In this document: in pieces, positions 37,552 through 46,831 of the stretch
How positions within the stretch are numbered: the first letter of the stretch is position 1
Layout: each line of letters opens with the position of its first letter
Origin: Cyclobacteriaceae bacterium
GTDB taxonomy: Bacteria > Bacteroidota > Bacteroidia > Cytophagales > Cyclobacteriaceae
NCBI GenBank assembly: GCA_020832305.1
Contig: JAFIEV010000013.1
Coordinates: 33,633 to 97,632 of the forward strand
Length of the DNA stretch: 64,000 nt
Direction: 5' to 3'
The notes under the pieces: model-generated
Seen by the model: only the letters and a program-made list of their open reading frames with translations
The model's database searches: none
Told to the model about the DNA's origin: nothing
Program-made: the position numbers and the translations under genes

Positions 37552-39045
37552 TTATTTGTCGTCTATTTCCTTTTCCCATACTGTCAATTCCGATGTAAGT
37601 ACATCCAGCATTTCAGGATGCACGTCGATCAGATTATTGCTTTCAGATATATCCTGCACCAGATGGTATAGCTCAGAATTAGCCCCTTCCCTGGTTTGCA
37701 GTAGCTTCCATGGGCCTTTTCGAACCGCTTTGTGGCCAGGAGTACGCCAAAACAAAGTCCTTTGAGGCATCAGATCCTCTGAATTAATCCAGACCGGCAG
37801 CATACTTATACCATCCAGCCGGTTGGGGTGGTTTTCCAGCGGCGAAGAAATATGGAGTATATCCAGAAATGTAGGCAGCAGGTCAAATGTCATGAAAGTA
37901 TGGTGCGAAACCGAAAGCGGGGCTATTTTACCCGGCCACCAGGCTATGGCCGGCACGCGATGCCCTCCTTCATAAAGGTCTGATTTCTCCCCTCTGAGTA
38001 TGCCATTAGAGCCTACATTTGGCCAGACATCATCCTGATAATTGAGGTATTGACCATTGTCGGCGGTAAAGAAGACGATGGTATTTTTATCGAGCCCTTC
38101 CTTTTTGAGAAATTGCATCAAGCGCCCAACATTGACATCGAGCGATTCAATCATTTCACTAAGTACATCAGGCACTTTTTCTGGTGTATGCGGACCAAGT
38201 TTGCTGCCGGGTCCGGGATAATTACTGGTAAATTCCTCCCCCTCTCTTCTGATCTCCAGGACACCATCCTCGGGTCTTTGCCAGGGAAAGTGCACGCCCA
38301 AATGTGCCAGGTAGACAAAGAAAGGCTTTTCTTTATTCTTTTTAATAAATTCAATGCCGTTTTCTGTGATTACATCGGTAGTGTAACCTTCCTGAAATTC
38401 CAGGTTTTCATTATACCACCAATCCTGGTATCCAAAGCGGTCTAACTTAGAAAAATAATCTCCACAACCGCTGGTGAGGCCCCTGAACTCGTCAAAGCCA
38501 TAATGCACAGGATTGGCATCAGGATGATTGCCCAAATGCCATTTGCCGAAAAATCCTGTGGCATAGCCTGCTTCCCTCAGGTAGGCAGCGATGCTTTTTT
38601 CACGGATGTTTTCCGGACTACTTATACCCATGATGGCGCCTTTTCCCAATTGTTCCCATTGACCGGGCAGTGCTGTTTCTATGCCCATACGGTTTTGGTA
38701 ACGACCGGTAAGCAGTGCCGCCCGGGTGGGAGAGCACATGGGTCCATTGCTGTGAAAATCGGTAAACAACATGCCCTCGTGGGCCAAAGTATTGAGATTG
38801 GGCGTAACCGCTTTCCCTGCGTAATACCCGCCAATATCACCATAGCCCAGGTCATCAGCCAGAATGATGATAATATTGGGTTTGTCTGAATTTGCGGTTT
38901 TTCCCTGATTTAGCCCTTTAATGGCAAGTGGTAAAAGAAGCAACAGTACTATACCAAGCATGGCAAAAACAAGCGCTTTCCACAACCTCATATCGGCCTG
39001 GCCTTTAGAAATCCCACAGCAATCAGGTCTTCTCATAGTGATCAA
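37552..39045 (-). CDS. sulfatase, membrane-anchored
   Basis: A 497-residue sulfatase. The N-terminal hydrophobic segment (ALVFAMLGIVLLLLLPLAI, about 24-42) has no clear cleavage site and may be a membrane anchor. The start could also be the Met at 38991. Motifs: IILADDLGYGDIGGYY, CSPTR (Cys104), GYATGFFGKWHLGN and FFTADNGQYL. The CSPTRAALLTGRYQNRMG pattern is common among N-acetylgalactosamine-6-sulfatase-like enzymes. It starts 8 bases after the previous gene in the run. Confidence 0.9.
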   Translation of the reverse strand: MITMRRPDCCGISKGQADMRLWKALVFAMLGIVLLLLLPLAIKGLNQGKTANSDKPNIIIILADDLGYGDIGGYYAGKAVTPNLNTLAHEGMLFTDFHSNGPMCSPTRAALLTGRYQNRMGIETALPGQWEQLGKGAIMGISSPENIREKSIAAYLREAGYATGFFGKWHLGNHPDANPVHYGFDEFRGLTSGCGDYFSKLDRFGYQDWWYNENLEFQEGYTTDVITENGIEFIKKNKEKPFFVYLAHLGVHFPWQRPEDGVLEIRREGEEFTSNYPGPGSKLGPHTPEKVPDVLSEMIESLDVNVGRLMQFLKKEGLDKNTIVFFTADNGQYLNYQDDVWPNVGSNGILRGEKSDLYEGGHRVPAIAWWPGKIAPLSVSHHTFMTFDLLPTFLDILHISSPLENHPNRLDGISMLPVWINSEDLMPQRTLFWRTPGHKAVRKGPWKLLQTREGANSELYHLVQDISESNNLIDVHPEMLDVLTSELTVWEKEIDDK

Positions 39046-39053
39046 TATTTAAT

Positions 39054-40589
39054 TTACTTTTCTTTTAAAATGATGTCCAATGCTTCCTCATCTTCATATA
39101 ATTCTGCCAGTTGTACAAGTTCTTTTTTTAGAGATTCAGTTAATTTTTCGTACGCTGACACGCCATATACATTGGACATTTCATACGGATCTTCATGCAG
39201 GTCAAACAGTTCCCAATGCTCAAAAGGGCCATAAAATCTGATCAATTTATAGCGGTCGGTTCTTATGCCAAAATGTGGTGCCACGCGATGCGGCTGGGGA
39301 TATTCGTAGTAATGATAATAGACCGAATTCCTCCACTGTGGCAAACTGCCATCTTTTGAAAACAGCGGCGCAAAAGACCTGCCCTGCATAGTTTCAGGAA
39401 TGCCAGCGCCGGACCACTCCAAAAAAGTAGGCGCGAGGTCTACAAATGCAAACATTTCCCGGACCCGCTTATTAGAATGTTTAGTATCCGGATGCCTGAT
39501 GATAAAAGGCGTTTTATGCGATTCTTCGTACATAAAGCGCTTGTCAAACCATCCATGCTCTCCCAGGTAAAAACCCTGATCAGATGTGTATATTACAATG
39601 GTATTTTCCAGGAGACCACTTGCTTCAAGGTATTGCAGTAGCCGACCCACATTTCGGTCAACAGAACTTATACAAGCCAGATAGTCTTTGAGGTACCTTT
39701 GAAGTTTCCATTCTGTGAGGGCCTTATCATCTCCTGCAATTCCTTCATATTCAGCACTGATTTTTTCATTGTAATATTTTTCATATGCCTCCCGCTGGGT
39801 GGAGTTAAGCCTGCCAAAACCTCCTTTATCATATTCAAGATGCACCTTTAGGTCTTCGCGCAATCGCATAGTTTTAGCGATGCTCATATCCTGGTCTGCG
39901 GCGGCTGGTCGGCCTTCATAGTCATCATAAAAATTGGAAGGCAGCGGAAAGTCGATGGAATCAAATCTCCCAAGGTCCTGAAGATCAGGCATCCAATTGC
40001 GGTGTGGCGCTTTTTCACCTACTACCATTAAGAAAGGCTTGCCAGGGTCACGATCTTCCAGAAAATCGATGGCAAGGTCGGTAATCAGATCCGTGACATA
40101 TCCATCCAGTCTGAAAGTATCTTCACGACTTATAAAATCAGGGTTAAAATAATGACCCTGGCCGGGCAAGATCACCCATTCATCAAAGGAGTCCTCTGGT
40201 GAAACCCCAAGGTGCCATTTTCCCATCCATGCCGTTTGATATCCCTGCTTTTTCATCTCTCTGGAAAAAAGTGGCTGATGGATGTCGAAAGCATCACCAT
40301 TGTTTCTAAATCCATTTTTGTGACTGTAGGCGCCGGTGAGCAAGGTAGCCCGGCTGGGTCCGCAAATGGAATTGGTGACAAACATGTTGTCAAAAATCCA
40401 ACCTTCTTCGGCCAGACGATCGATGTTTGGGGTATGAATGAGTTCTCCGCCATAAGCGCTGATGGCCTGAAATGCATGGTCATCGGCTACGATGCACAGG
40501 ATATTGTAAGGCTTTTTTTCTTCAACCTGCTTTTGACATGCGAAAAGTGCAAAGGCAATACTCAATATAGTCAAATACTTATGTTTCAT
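39054..40589 (-). CDS. sulfatase, N-acetylglucosamine-6-sulfatase-like lipoprotein
   Basis: A 511-residue lipoprotein sulfatase (lipobox LFAC, Cys18). It has CIVADDHAFQAISAYGG, CGPSR (Cys76), GYQTAWMGKWHLG and YTSDQGFYLGEHGWFDKRFMYEES. The ADDHA and DQGFYLGEHGWFDKR motifs, and AYSHKNGFRNN after the active site, are characteristic of the group containing N-acetylglucosamine-6-sulfatases and mucin-desulfating sulfatases. Of the nine sulfatases here this one has the most readable specificity, and 6-O-sulfated GlcNAc fits with sialidases acting on mucin-like or sialylated glycans. Confidence 0.9.
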   Translation of the reverse strand: MKHKYLTILSIAFALFACQKQVEEKKPYNILCIVADDHAFQAISAYGGELIHTPNIDRLAEEGWIFDNMFVTNSICGPSRATLLTGAYSHKNGFRNNGDAFDIHQPLFSREMKKQGYQTAWMGKWHLGVSPEDSFDEWVILPGQGHYFNPDFISREDTFRLDGYVTDLITDLAIDFLEDRDPGKPFLMVVGEKAPHRNWMPDLQDLGRFDSIDFPLPSNFYDDYEGRPAAADQDMSIAKTMRLREDLKVHLEYDKGGFGRLNSTQREAYEKYYNEKISAEYEGIAGDDKALTEWKLQRYLKDYLACISSVDRNVGRLLQYLEASGLLENTIVIYTSDQGFYLGEHGWFDKRFMYEESHKTPFIIRHPDTKHSNKRVREMFAFVDLAPTFLEWSGAGIPETMQGRSFAPLFSKDGSLPQWRNSVYYHYYEYPQPHRVAPHFGIRTDRYKLIRFYGPFEHWELFDLHEDPYEMSNVYGVSAYEKLTESLKKELVQLAELYEDEEALDIILKEK

Positions 40590-40590
40590 A

Positions 40591-42054
40591 CTATTCTTCT
40601 AATTTAACAATATCATTATTCCGAACTTCACTAAGCCGGTATCGTAAGTGCTTTTTATAGTGTTCCACCACCCCTGTAAAAAGTGGGTTCCCTGCCAGGT
40701 TATTATACTGACCCGGATCGTACTGCATGTTGTAGAGTTCTATCCCTTCTGAGGCATCTTCATTATACTGAATATAAGCCCAGTTATGATCGCGCAACAA
40801 AAAGCTTTTCACATCGCGGAAAACCGATACGGAAAATATGTGATCTCTAACCGATGCATGCTGATCTTTAATGATGGGCACCAGGCTTTTTCCCTGTACC
40901 TCCTGAGGCAGCGGTAATCCTGCAAGTTCAGTAAGCGTCGGGTATAGATCAATCAATTCTGCGAATGCATAATTAACGGACGGTTTTTGACCTGGGACTT
41001 TGATAACCAAGGGCACGCGCACCGATTCCTCATGCAAACTTACCTTCATCCAAAAGTCGTGTTCGCCAAGGTGAAAGCCATGGTCAGAGGTGAAAACGAT
41101 AATGGTATTATCCTCCAGACCTTCGTCGCGCAGGGCTTTCAGTATTTTACCAAGCTGGGCATCCATGTAAGAGACGGCCGCATAATATCCGGCTATTGCC
41201 TTTTTTTGCTGCTGTTCAGACATTTCGCTGTTCAGGCTGGTAATATAATTGATGCCAGCCGGTGGTATATCTTCCCAATCGCCCTCTACCTTCGGAGGTA
41301 AAACCATATGCTCATGGGGGTACGGCTCAAAGTATTTCCGGGGTGCGACAAAGGGCACATGAGGCCGCACAAAGCCTGCTGCGATAAAAAAGGGTTTGTC
41401 TTTGTGTTTTTTAATAAGCTCTATGGTTTTTTCGGCCGTTTTTCCATCGGAATGTACCAGGTCATCCCCATCGGCTTTCACAATGGTCATTACATTGCCT
41501 CCACGGATGGGTAGCGTGCCATCCGGATTTTTCTGGACGAGCTCACCTTCGCCCGGAGCCTGCCATTCGGGACCCTGGCTGTTGTACTTTTCCACCCAGC
41601 AATCCGGGTCATCGGTGCCATCGGTCCCCTCTTCAATATCGCCGGGTACCCGCATATGAAATATCTTGCTTACCCTTGCGGTATGGTAGCCGTTTTCTTT
41701 AAACCATTGCGGCAACATCTTTTTATCAGACCCTACATTTTCCCTTCCACTGGTCTGTTGAAAACTCTCTGCCGCATGTGGATAGTAACCCGATAGCATA
41801 GAAGCCCTGGATGGACCACAAATCGGAAACTGACAATAGGCCCGCATAAATAAGGTGCCTTCAGCAGCTAGCCTGTCGAAATGAGGGGTCTGACATATCT
41901 TGTTTTCGTATTGAGAAAGTGCTGTGGTGGTAAGATCGTCGGAGATAATAAAAAGCACATTGGGCTTATTTTGTGCAGTAACCATAACAGGCCACCAGAG
42001 CAACATCTGCGCTCCAAAACATACCAATATTCCCAGAATCTGCGACTTTTTCAT
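40591..42054 (-). CDS. sulfatase, iduronate-2-sulfatase-like, secreted
   Basis: A 487-residue sulfatase with a signal peptide (ILGILVCFGAQMLLW, cleavage near VTAQ, about residue 28). Motifs: FIISDDLTTTALSQYE, CGPSR (Cys79), SKIFHMRVPGD in place of GKWH, and FTSDHGFHLGEHDFWMK. These are the hallmarks of iduronate-2-sulfatase-like enzymes, so it is the second such protein in the locus (with 31689-33407), though the two are clearly different sequences. It overlaps the upstream gene by 4 bases. Confidence 0.9.
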   Translation of the reverse strand: MKKSQILGILVCFGAQMLLWWPVMVTAQNKPNVLFIISDDLTTTALSQYENKICQTPHFDRLAAEGTLFMRAYCQFPICGPSRASMLSGYYPHAAESFQQTSGRENVGSDKKMLPQWFKENGYHTARVSKIFHMRVPGDIEEGTDGTDDPDCWVEKYNSQGPEWQAPGEGELVQKNPDGTLPIRGGNVMTIVKADGDDLVHSDGKTAEKTIELIKKHKDKPFFIAAGFVRPHVPFVAPRKYFEPYPHEHMVLPPKVEGDWEDIPPAGINYITSLNSEMSEQQQKKAIAGYYAAVSYMDAQLGKILKALRDEGLEDNTIIVFTSDHGFHLGEHDFWMKVSLHEESVRVPLVIKVPGQKPSVNYAFAELIDLYPTLTELAGLPLPQEVQGKSLVPIIKDQHASVRDHIFSVSVFRDVKSFLLRDHNWAYIQYNEDASEGIELYNMQYDPGQYNNLAGNPLFTGVVEHYKKHLRYRLSEVRNNDIVKLEE

Positions 42055-43511
42055 ATATTCAAAAATATTTTTGGTAAGTCACCCGCTTTTATTTTTTCTT
42101 TCCATTCGGTCTTCAACTTAAGCAAATTTTCCATTACCAACGGATCATCACTATAAAACATATTATTGCTTTCTTCAGGATCCATGCTTAGGTTATATAA
42201 TTCATACTTAGGGCTTTCAGAAATATCATATACCAGTTTCCAGTTTTTACTGCGATATGCTTTTAGGTGCACATATTCAGCATAATATGTTTCGTCCAAC
42301 TGCAAATCATTGCCCAAAAGCAGTGGAAGGAAGTTTTTACCAGGCAAGGGATAATCGCTGGGCACTTCAATACCGGCAGCATTTAGTAGTGTAGGAAAAA
42401 AATCCACAAAACTGAGAAGCTGATCGACGATTACATTTTTAGCTATTTTATCAGGCCAGGTTATTATGCAAGGTACTTTTAATGAGTGTTCAAATAAATT
42501 GGTCCGATCGTTGACATACATTCCTTGCGGGTCTGTACCGGTACGGGTGATCCAGCGACCATTTCCTTTATGCCAAAGACCTTTATGCCCCATCATAAAA
42601 CCATGGTCTGATGTAAAAATGATTATAGTATTATCAAAAATATTATTCGCTTTAAGGAAATCAATAATCCTCACCATGTTTCTATCTATAGAATGTACGC
42701 TGGCATGATACTCACGGGTCATGCGATCCAAAAGCAGTGTGTCGAGATCTGGGAAATCCGGGTCAGGAAATACCATATTTCCCGATGTAAATGGTTTTAA
42801 ATCAATTTCTGGCAAAGGCAACCACGATCGACCATCATGCAGGGGCTCCATACCTTCCGGGAATTCAGTATTGGCATGGGGTGCGTAATAGTGCAAAGAC
42901 ATAAAAAAGGGCTTACCGGTGACTTTGGGATTATGCCTTTCTAAATAATTAAGCGCATAAGTTGTGAGCAGGTCTGATGTATACTTGCCTTCGGCTCGGT
43001 ACCACTCATCTTCTATCATAATATCGGGAGACAAAGAACGCCTGCCTCCATGAGGAAAACCCGTAAACCAATTATATCCACGATTTTTAGGAGAGTCATG
43101 GTCCATGACACTTCCCAAATGCCATTTGCCTACTAAAAATGTTTCGTAACCAGCCTGCCTGAACAATTGAGGCAAAGTATAAAGGTGAATGGGCAAGCCT
43201 TTTTCTTCCTTTTGACGAATAACGTCTAATATGCCAGCTGCAGAAGGATATAATCCAGTAATAAGCGATGCCCTGGCAGGGCTGCAAACAGCACTGTTGG
43301 AGTAAAAATTTGTAAAAACAGCGCCCTGGTCAGCCAGTTTATCGAGCTGGGGTGTAAAAGCATTCGGACTTCCTTCTTTACCTAAAGCCCAGGAGCCCAT
43401 ATCGTCTGCCATGATAAACAGTACATTGGGTGAATCTATGGTCTTACTTTCCCCACAAGAAAAGAGAACAAATGATACTGCGATAAGTGACCAGCCTTTC
43501 ATATTACCCAT
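42051..43511 (-). CDS. sulfatase lipoprotein, paralogue of the 44463-45965 product
   Basis: About 486 residues from the Met at 43511 (MGNMKGWSL, lipobox LFSC). The frame extends 82 residues further upstream but only into the preceding gene, so the longer version is unlikely. Motifs: FIMADDMGSWALG, CSPAR (Cys76), GYETFLVGKWHLGS, REYHASVHSIDRN and FTSDHGFMMGHKGLWHKG. Long blocks are shared with the sulfatase at 44463-45965 (for example HAN..FP.GMEP.H.GRSWLPL and FPDPDFP.LDTL.LDRM.REYHASVHS.DRN), which shows duplication and divergence. Extracytoplasmic sulfate-ester hydrolase; substrate unknown. Confidence 0.9.
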   Translation of the reverse strand: MGNMKGWSLIAVSFVLFSCGESKTIDSPNVLFIMADDMGSWALGKEGSPNAFTPQLDKLADQGAVFTNFYSNSAVCSPARASLITGLYPSAAGILDVIRQKEEKGLPIHLYTLPQLFRQAGYETFLVGKWHLGSVMDHDSPKNRGYNWFTGFPHGGRRSLSPDIMIEDEWYRAEGKYTSDLLTTYALNYLERHNPKVTGKPFFMSLHYYAPHANTEFPEGMEPLHDGRSWLPLPEIDLKPFTSGNMVFPDPDFPDLDTLLLDRMTREYHASVHSIDRNMVRIIDFLKANNIFDNTIIIFTSDHGFMMGHKGLWHKGNGRWITRTGTDPQGMYVNDRTNLFEHSLKVPCIITWPDKIAKNVIVDQLLSFVDFFPTLLNAAGIEVPSDYPLPGKNFLPLLLGNDLQLDETYYAEYVHLKAYRSKNWKLVYDISESPKYELYNLSMDPEESNNMFYSDDPLVMENLLKLKTEWKEKIKAGDLPKIFLNI

Positions 43512-43515
43512 TCGA

Positions 43516-44466
43516 TTAAAAATCACCTCTGTATATCTGATAATACAACCAAACCCTCTCTTTGATCCATATCGCATCTTCTTCCGCCAATAATTCTGCG
43601 GGAGTGGTAGCATCTTCACGCCAGTTCCTGGGTAACTGCCTGAAAGGGTTTTCCTTCGGATTATTACCCGTGATCCAGGTATACAGCATACAGGCACTGG
43701 CATATCGTGCCATAGCCTTGCCATGGATATGATCGGCATACCAGTCAGCAACACCATATTTATTTACGGCATCCAACCACAGCAAAGAGGCGGGCACCAA
43801 CATTAATTTATGTATGTCAGCAGGATCGAGATCTGCACAGAGGTCCTGATACATTTTCAGATACAAAAGACTCATTGCATTTTTCCATTCAGACAGATGC
43901 TGAGAGCCTGGGTGCATGTACAATACCATTTTGGCGCCCGAACTGCGGATGCTTTGGTACATGGATTGCAAGGCCTTCAAATTTTCATGGTATGGAATGG
44001 AGGCTCCGGCTTCATAAGTGCTATCCGGTGGCCTGGGAACCCATGGAGGCAACAAATGGCCCTCCCTTCTCGCTTCAAGAATTACATAATCATATTTACC
44101 CGAGCGTATCATTTCATGAATTTTTGGATCAGCTGCCACTTCCAGTAAACTATTGGGAATGCGTCCGTAATTCAAAAATGTTATGCCATGATTATTAACC
44201 GGCGCCTCCCTCTGACTTACCGCTTCGCATGCAATACCATCTTCGTGGAAAAAACCTTCAAAAGACTGATACAATCCTCCCTGAAAATAAAATACACTGT
44301 TTCCCAGGAATAAAACCCGCATTCCTTTGTCATCATTTGCACAGGCTGAATAAGCAAGCGAAAAGCACAGTAAAAATACAATGATTAAGCATTTACCGGC
44401 AATCATCTTTGATAGGGATGTGTATCTCTTCATATTCAATTTCAGGTCATGCGATGCCATTTTCAT
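43516..44466 (-). CDS. SGNH-hydrolase-like secreted protein (putative sugar esterase)
   Basis: A 316-residue protein with a signal peptide (about residues 22-42, CLIIVFLLCFSLAYSACA). The mature start RVLFLGNSVFYFQGG carries the nucleophile motif (GNS, Ser57, in place of GDSL). Near the C-terminus ADWYADHIHGKAM supplies the Asp-His pair (D245, H248) of SGNH enzymes. The middle blocks are only partly recognisable (DYVILEARREG). It lies between two paralogous sulfatases, so a role in removing acyl groups, for example O-acetyl from sugars, is plausible. The family assignment is moderately firm, the substrate inferred. Confidence 0.65.
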   Translation of the reverse strand: MKMASHDLKLNMKRYTSLSKMIAGKCLIIVFLLCFSLAYSACANDDKGMRVLFLGNSVFYFQGGLYQSFEGFFHEDGIACEAVSQREAPVNNHGITFLNYGRIPNSLLEVAADPKIHEMIRSGKYDYVILEARREGHLLPPWVPRPPDSTYEAGASIPYHENLKALQSMYQSIRSSGAKMVLYMHPGSQHLSEWKNAMSLLYLKMYQDLCADLDPADIHKLMLVPASLLWLDAVNKYGVADWYADHIHGKAMARYASACMLYTWITGNNPKENPFRQLPRNWREDATTPAELLAEEDAIWIKERVWLYYQIYRGDF

Positions 44467-45965
44467 AGGTTATTTTCAGCTTTCCAGTTGAGAAGCAATG
44501 GATCATTTAACAGTTCCATTTTTTTAATAATCCTCTTTCTAAGTTCTCTTTTAACTTCCTGATGCTCCGGCTGATCACTTGCAAAAAGGTTTCGCTTTTC
44601 TTCAGGATCTCCGGCTATATGATAGAACTCATGCAGGGCATCAGCCGAGAAGTCCAGTACCAGCTTCCACTCCTTCGTCCGGATGGAGCGGAGATGTGTA
44701 AACTCGGCATAGACATCAGTATCTCTTTCAACATTCTTCTTTTGCATCAATGGATAAAAGCTTTTACCTCTCAATTGCCATTCAGGTCGGGCCTGTAAAC
44801 CAGTCATATCTATTAAGGTCGGAAACCAGTCTACAAAGCTCAAAGGGTTGTGCAAACGATCTGGTGCTGGCAAACCCTTGGGCCAATGCACAATGCATGG
44901 CGTCCTCAGGCTATGGTCAAAAACATTGATTCGCCGGTTTCCATAAACTCCGGCAGGGTCATGTTGATCGAAGGTCATCCACCACCCTCTGCCCTTATGC
45001 CATAAGCCATTATGACCCGACATGTATCCATGGTCGGATGTAAAGACTACAATGGTGTTCTCCAAAAGACCTTCTGTTTCCAGATAGTCCAGTACCCTGC
45101 CGACATTGCGGTCAACAGAATGTACACTGGCATGGTACTCGCGGATCATACGGTCGAGGGTGAGGGTGTCGAGATTGGGAAAATCCGGATCCGGAAAACG
45201 CACTTTCAAAGTATCCCAGGTCAATAGATCTACATCTTTTAAAGGAAGCCATGACCTGCCTCCATGTTGAGGCTCCATACCATCGGGAAAACCTGTATTG
45301 GCATGTGGTGCCCAGAAGTGCAAAGAGAGCAAAAAAGGATCACCGGTCTTTGAAGGATGCATCTCTCCAATAAATGAAATGGCGAAATCGGCCAGAAGAT
45401 CGCTGGTATAGGCTCCTTCGAATGTCTGCCACTGACCATCTACGATAATGGTCGGAGAAAGGGATTGGGCGCCTTTCTCAGAAAAACCTGCAAATTTTTC
45501 ATAGCCCCTGCTGTCTGGCCAGTATTCCCTTTCATGCTCACCAAGATGCCATTTGCCAATAAAGGCCGTGCGATAACCCTCTGAAGATAATGCCTCGGGA
45601 AAGGTAATCATATCGGTGGGCAAGCCTTCCACTTCAGCGCGACCCAGCACATCGGTAATCCCCGTTTCGCTGGGGTATCTGCCGGTAATCAGACAAGCAC
45701 GGGAAGGACTGCAATTGGCGCTGTTGGAAAAAAATTGTGTGAAAACAATACCCTCCGATGCCAGACGGTCGAGGTGCGGCGTATAGGCATTGAGGTCAGA
45801 TTCAGCAGACAAAGCCCAGGCCCCCATGTCATCCGCTATGATAAACAAAATATTAGGTCGATCTGCCTTATCGCTTTTGCAGGAAAAAACACTCAGGGCG
45901 ATAATTGCCCATGCTATCACCGAATACAAAAAATTTCTAAATATTGAGGTACTGCCTGTACACAT
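44463..45965 (-). CDS. sulfatase lipoprotein, first gene of the sulfatase operon
   Basis: A 500-residue sulfatase with lipobox SVFSC (Cys29). Motifs: FIIADDMGAWALS, CSPSR (Cys85), GYRTAFIGKWHLGE and FTSDHGYMSGHNGLWHKG. Its closest relative in the window is the sulfatase at 42051-43511. It is the promoter-proximal gene of the 19-kb minus-strand run and is divergent from the GntR-family regulator; a palindromic site shared with that regulator lies 39 bases upstream of its start codon. It overlaps the esterase gene by 4 bases. Confidence 0.9.
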   Translation of the reverse strand: MCTGSTSIFRNFLYSVIAWAIIALSVFSCKSDKADRPNILFIIADDMGAWALSAESDLNAYTPHLDRLASEGIVFTQFFSNSANCSPSRACLITGRYPSETGITDVLGRAEVEGLPTDMITFPEALSSEGYRTAFIGKWHLGEHEREYWPDSRGYEKFAGFSEKGAQSLSPTIIVDGQWQTFEGAYTSDLLADFAISFIGEMHPSKTGDPFLLSLHFWAPHANTGFPDGMEPQHGGRSWLPLKDVDLLTWDTLKVRFPDPDFPNLDTLTLDRMIREYHASVHSVDRNVGRVLDYLETEGLLENTIVVFTSDHGYMSGHNGLWHKGRGWWMTFDQHDPAGVYGNRRINVFDHSLRTPCIVHWPKGLPAPDRLHNPLSFVDWFPTLIDMTGLQARPEWQLRGKSFYPLMQKKNVERDTDVYAEFTHLRSIRTKEWKLVLDFSADALHEFYHIAGDPEEKRNLFASDQPEHQEVKRELRKRIIKKMELLNDPLLLNWKAENNL

Positions 45966-46004
45966 ACATGAATTCTTTTCCTAAGTCTAAATCCCTGCAA
46001 TTAT

Positions 46005-46017
46005 TATGTATTACATA
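46005..46017. promoter_or_regulatory. palindromic operator-like site upstream of the sulfatase operon
   Basis: TATGTATTACATA is a perfect 13-bp inverted repeat around a central T. The core GTATTAC fits the FadR-subfamily GntR operator core (GT-N3-AC). It lies 39 bases before the start of the first sulfatase gene. An identical copy is at 46112-46124. Confidence 0.65.
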
Positions 46018-46111
46018 CTAACCCTTAAAAAATACCATTTTCACTTGAAATAACTTAATTAGTTTGCAATAAAAGACCATTCATGCCTATATTGCAACCA
46101 CGAATATATAA

Positions 46112-46124
46112 TATGTATTACATA
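46112..46124. promoter_or_regulatory. palindromic operator-like site overlapping the regulator start
   Basis: A second identical TATGTATTACATA, ending 2 bases before the ATG of the GntR gene. Centre-to-centre distance to the other copy is 107 bp, close to ten helical turns, so one regulator dimer at each site could loop the DNA. The position suggests autorepression by blocking translation start or transcription. Confidence 0.65.
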
Positions 46125-46126
46125 AT

Positions 46127-46831
46127 ATGAAGCTAACTCTGGTAAAAAAAAGTGTTGAAGAGAGTAATGGCTTAAGTTTGGTCGATCAGGTTGAATCGCA
46201 GCTGGTGGAATTGCTAAGGCAAAAAAAACTAAGGGTGGGTGATTCCATACCCAGGGAAGTCGAACTGGCGGAATTGCTTGGGGTAAGCAGAACGGTAATC
46301 AGGGAGGCCTTGCTTCGATTGCGGGTGATGGGTTTAATCAGCTCTCGCAGAAAAAAAGGTGCCGTCATTACCCGGCCAGATATTTTCAGCATCATGCATC
46401 GCAGCATGAATCCGCACATTCTGGATCAGGATACCTTGCGCGAGTTGTTTGAATTGCGTTTAATGCTTGAAATCGGAATGGCTGATTTCATTTATCAGCG
46501 CATAAGTGCCGAGGATATCATCGAGTTGCGGGCCATTGTGGCCATGGAGGCTGATACAGGAGGCGCCCATGTTTTTTCGATTGAACAGGAAATTGCTTTT
46601 CACAGCAAATTATATGAAATCAGCGGCAATGATTCCCTTAAAAAATTCCAGAAAATGCTGCTTCCACTTTTTGATTTTGTCCACCACAGCGGCTTGCTGA
46701 AAATACCCGCTGAAGCACGCAAATTCGTCTCTCATAAAGGATTGGTTGACATTTTGGAAAACGGCTCTCCTGAATTGTTCCGTAACGCCATGCGAAACCA
46801 CCTCGAAAACCATTTTATTCGTCTTTTTTAA
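46127..46831 (+). CDS. GntR-family transcriptional regulator, FadR subfamily (FCD domain)
   Basis: A 234-residue regulator. The N-terminal winged helix (about 15-82) contains VGDSIPREVELAELLGVSRTVIREALLRLRVMGLISSRRKKGAVI, typical of GntR proteins. The C-terminal all-helical FCD domain (about 95-225) contains LRELFELRLMLEIG, IAFHSKLYEISGN and DILENGSPELFRNAMRNHLENH, with His residues placed as in metal- or ligand-binding FCD domains. FCD regulators sense small organic acids or sugar acids. Divergent from the sulfatase operon and next to two matching palindromes, it is probably the local repressor, relieved by a sugar acid from the degraded glycan. Confidence 0.9.
   Translation: MKLTLVKKSVEESNGLSLVDQVESQLVELLRQKKLRVGDSIPREVELAELLGVSRTVIREALLRLRVMGLISSRRKKGAVITRPDIFSIMHRSMNPHILDQDTLRELFELRLMLEIGMADFIYQRISAEDIIELRAIVAMEADTGGAHVFSIEQEIAFHSKLYEISGNDSLKKFQKMLLPLFDFVHHSGLLKIPAEARKFVSHKGLVDILENGSPELFRNAMRNHLENHFIRLF

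Noticed and set aside
43512..43757. N-terminal extension of the 42051 sulfatase
   Set aside because: The extra 82 residues overlap the esterase gene and precede a perfect lipoprotein signal, so the inner Met is the start; no frameshift or fusion is needed.
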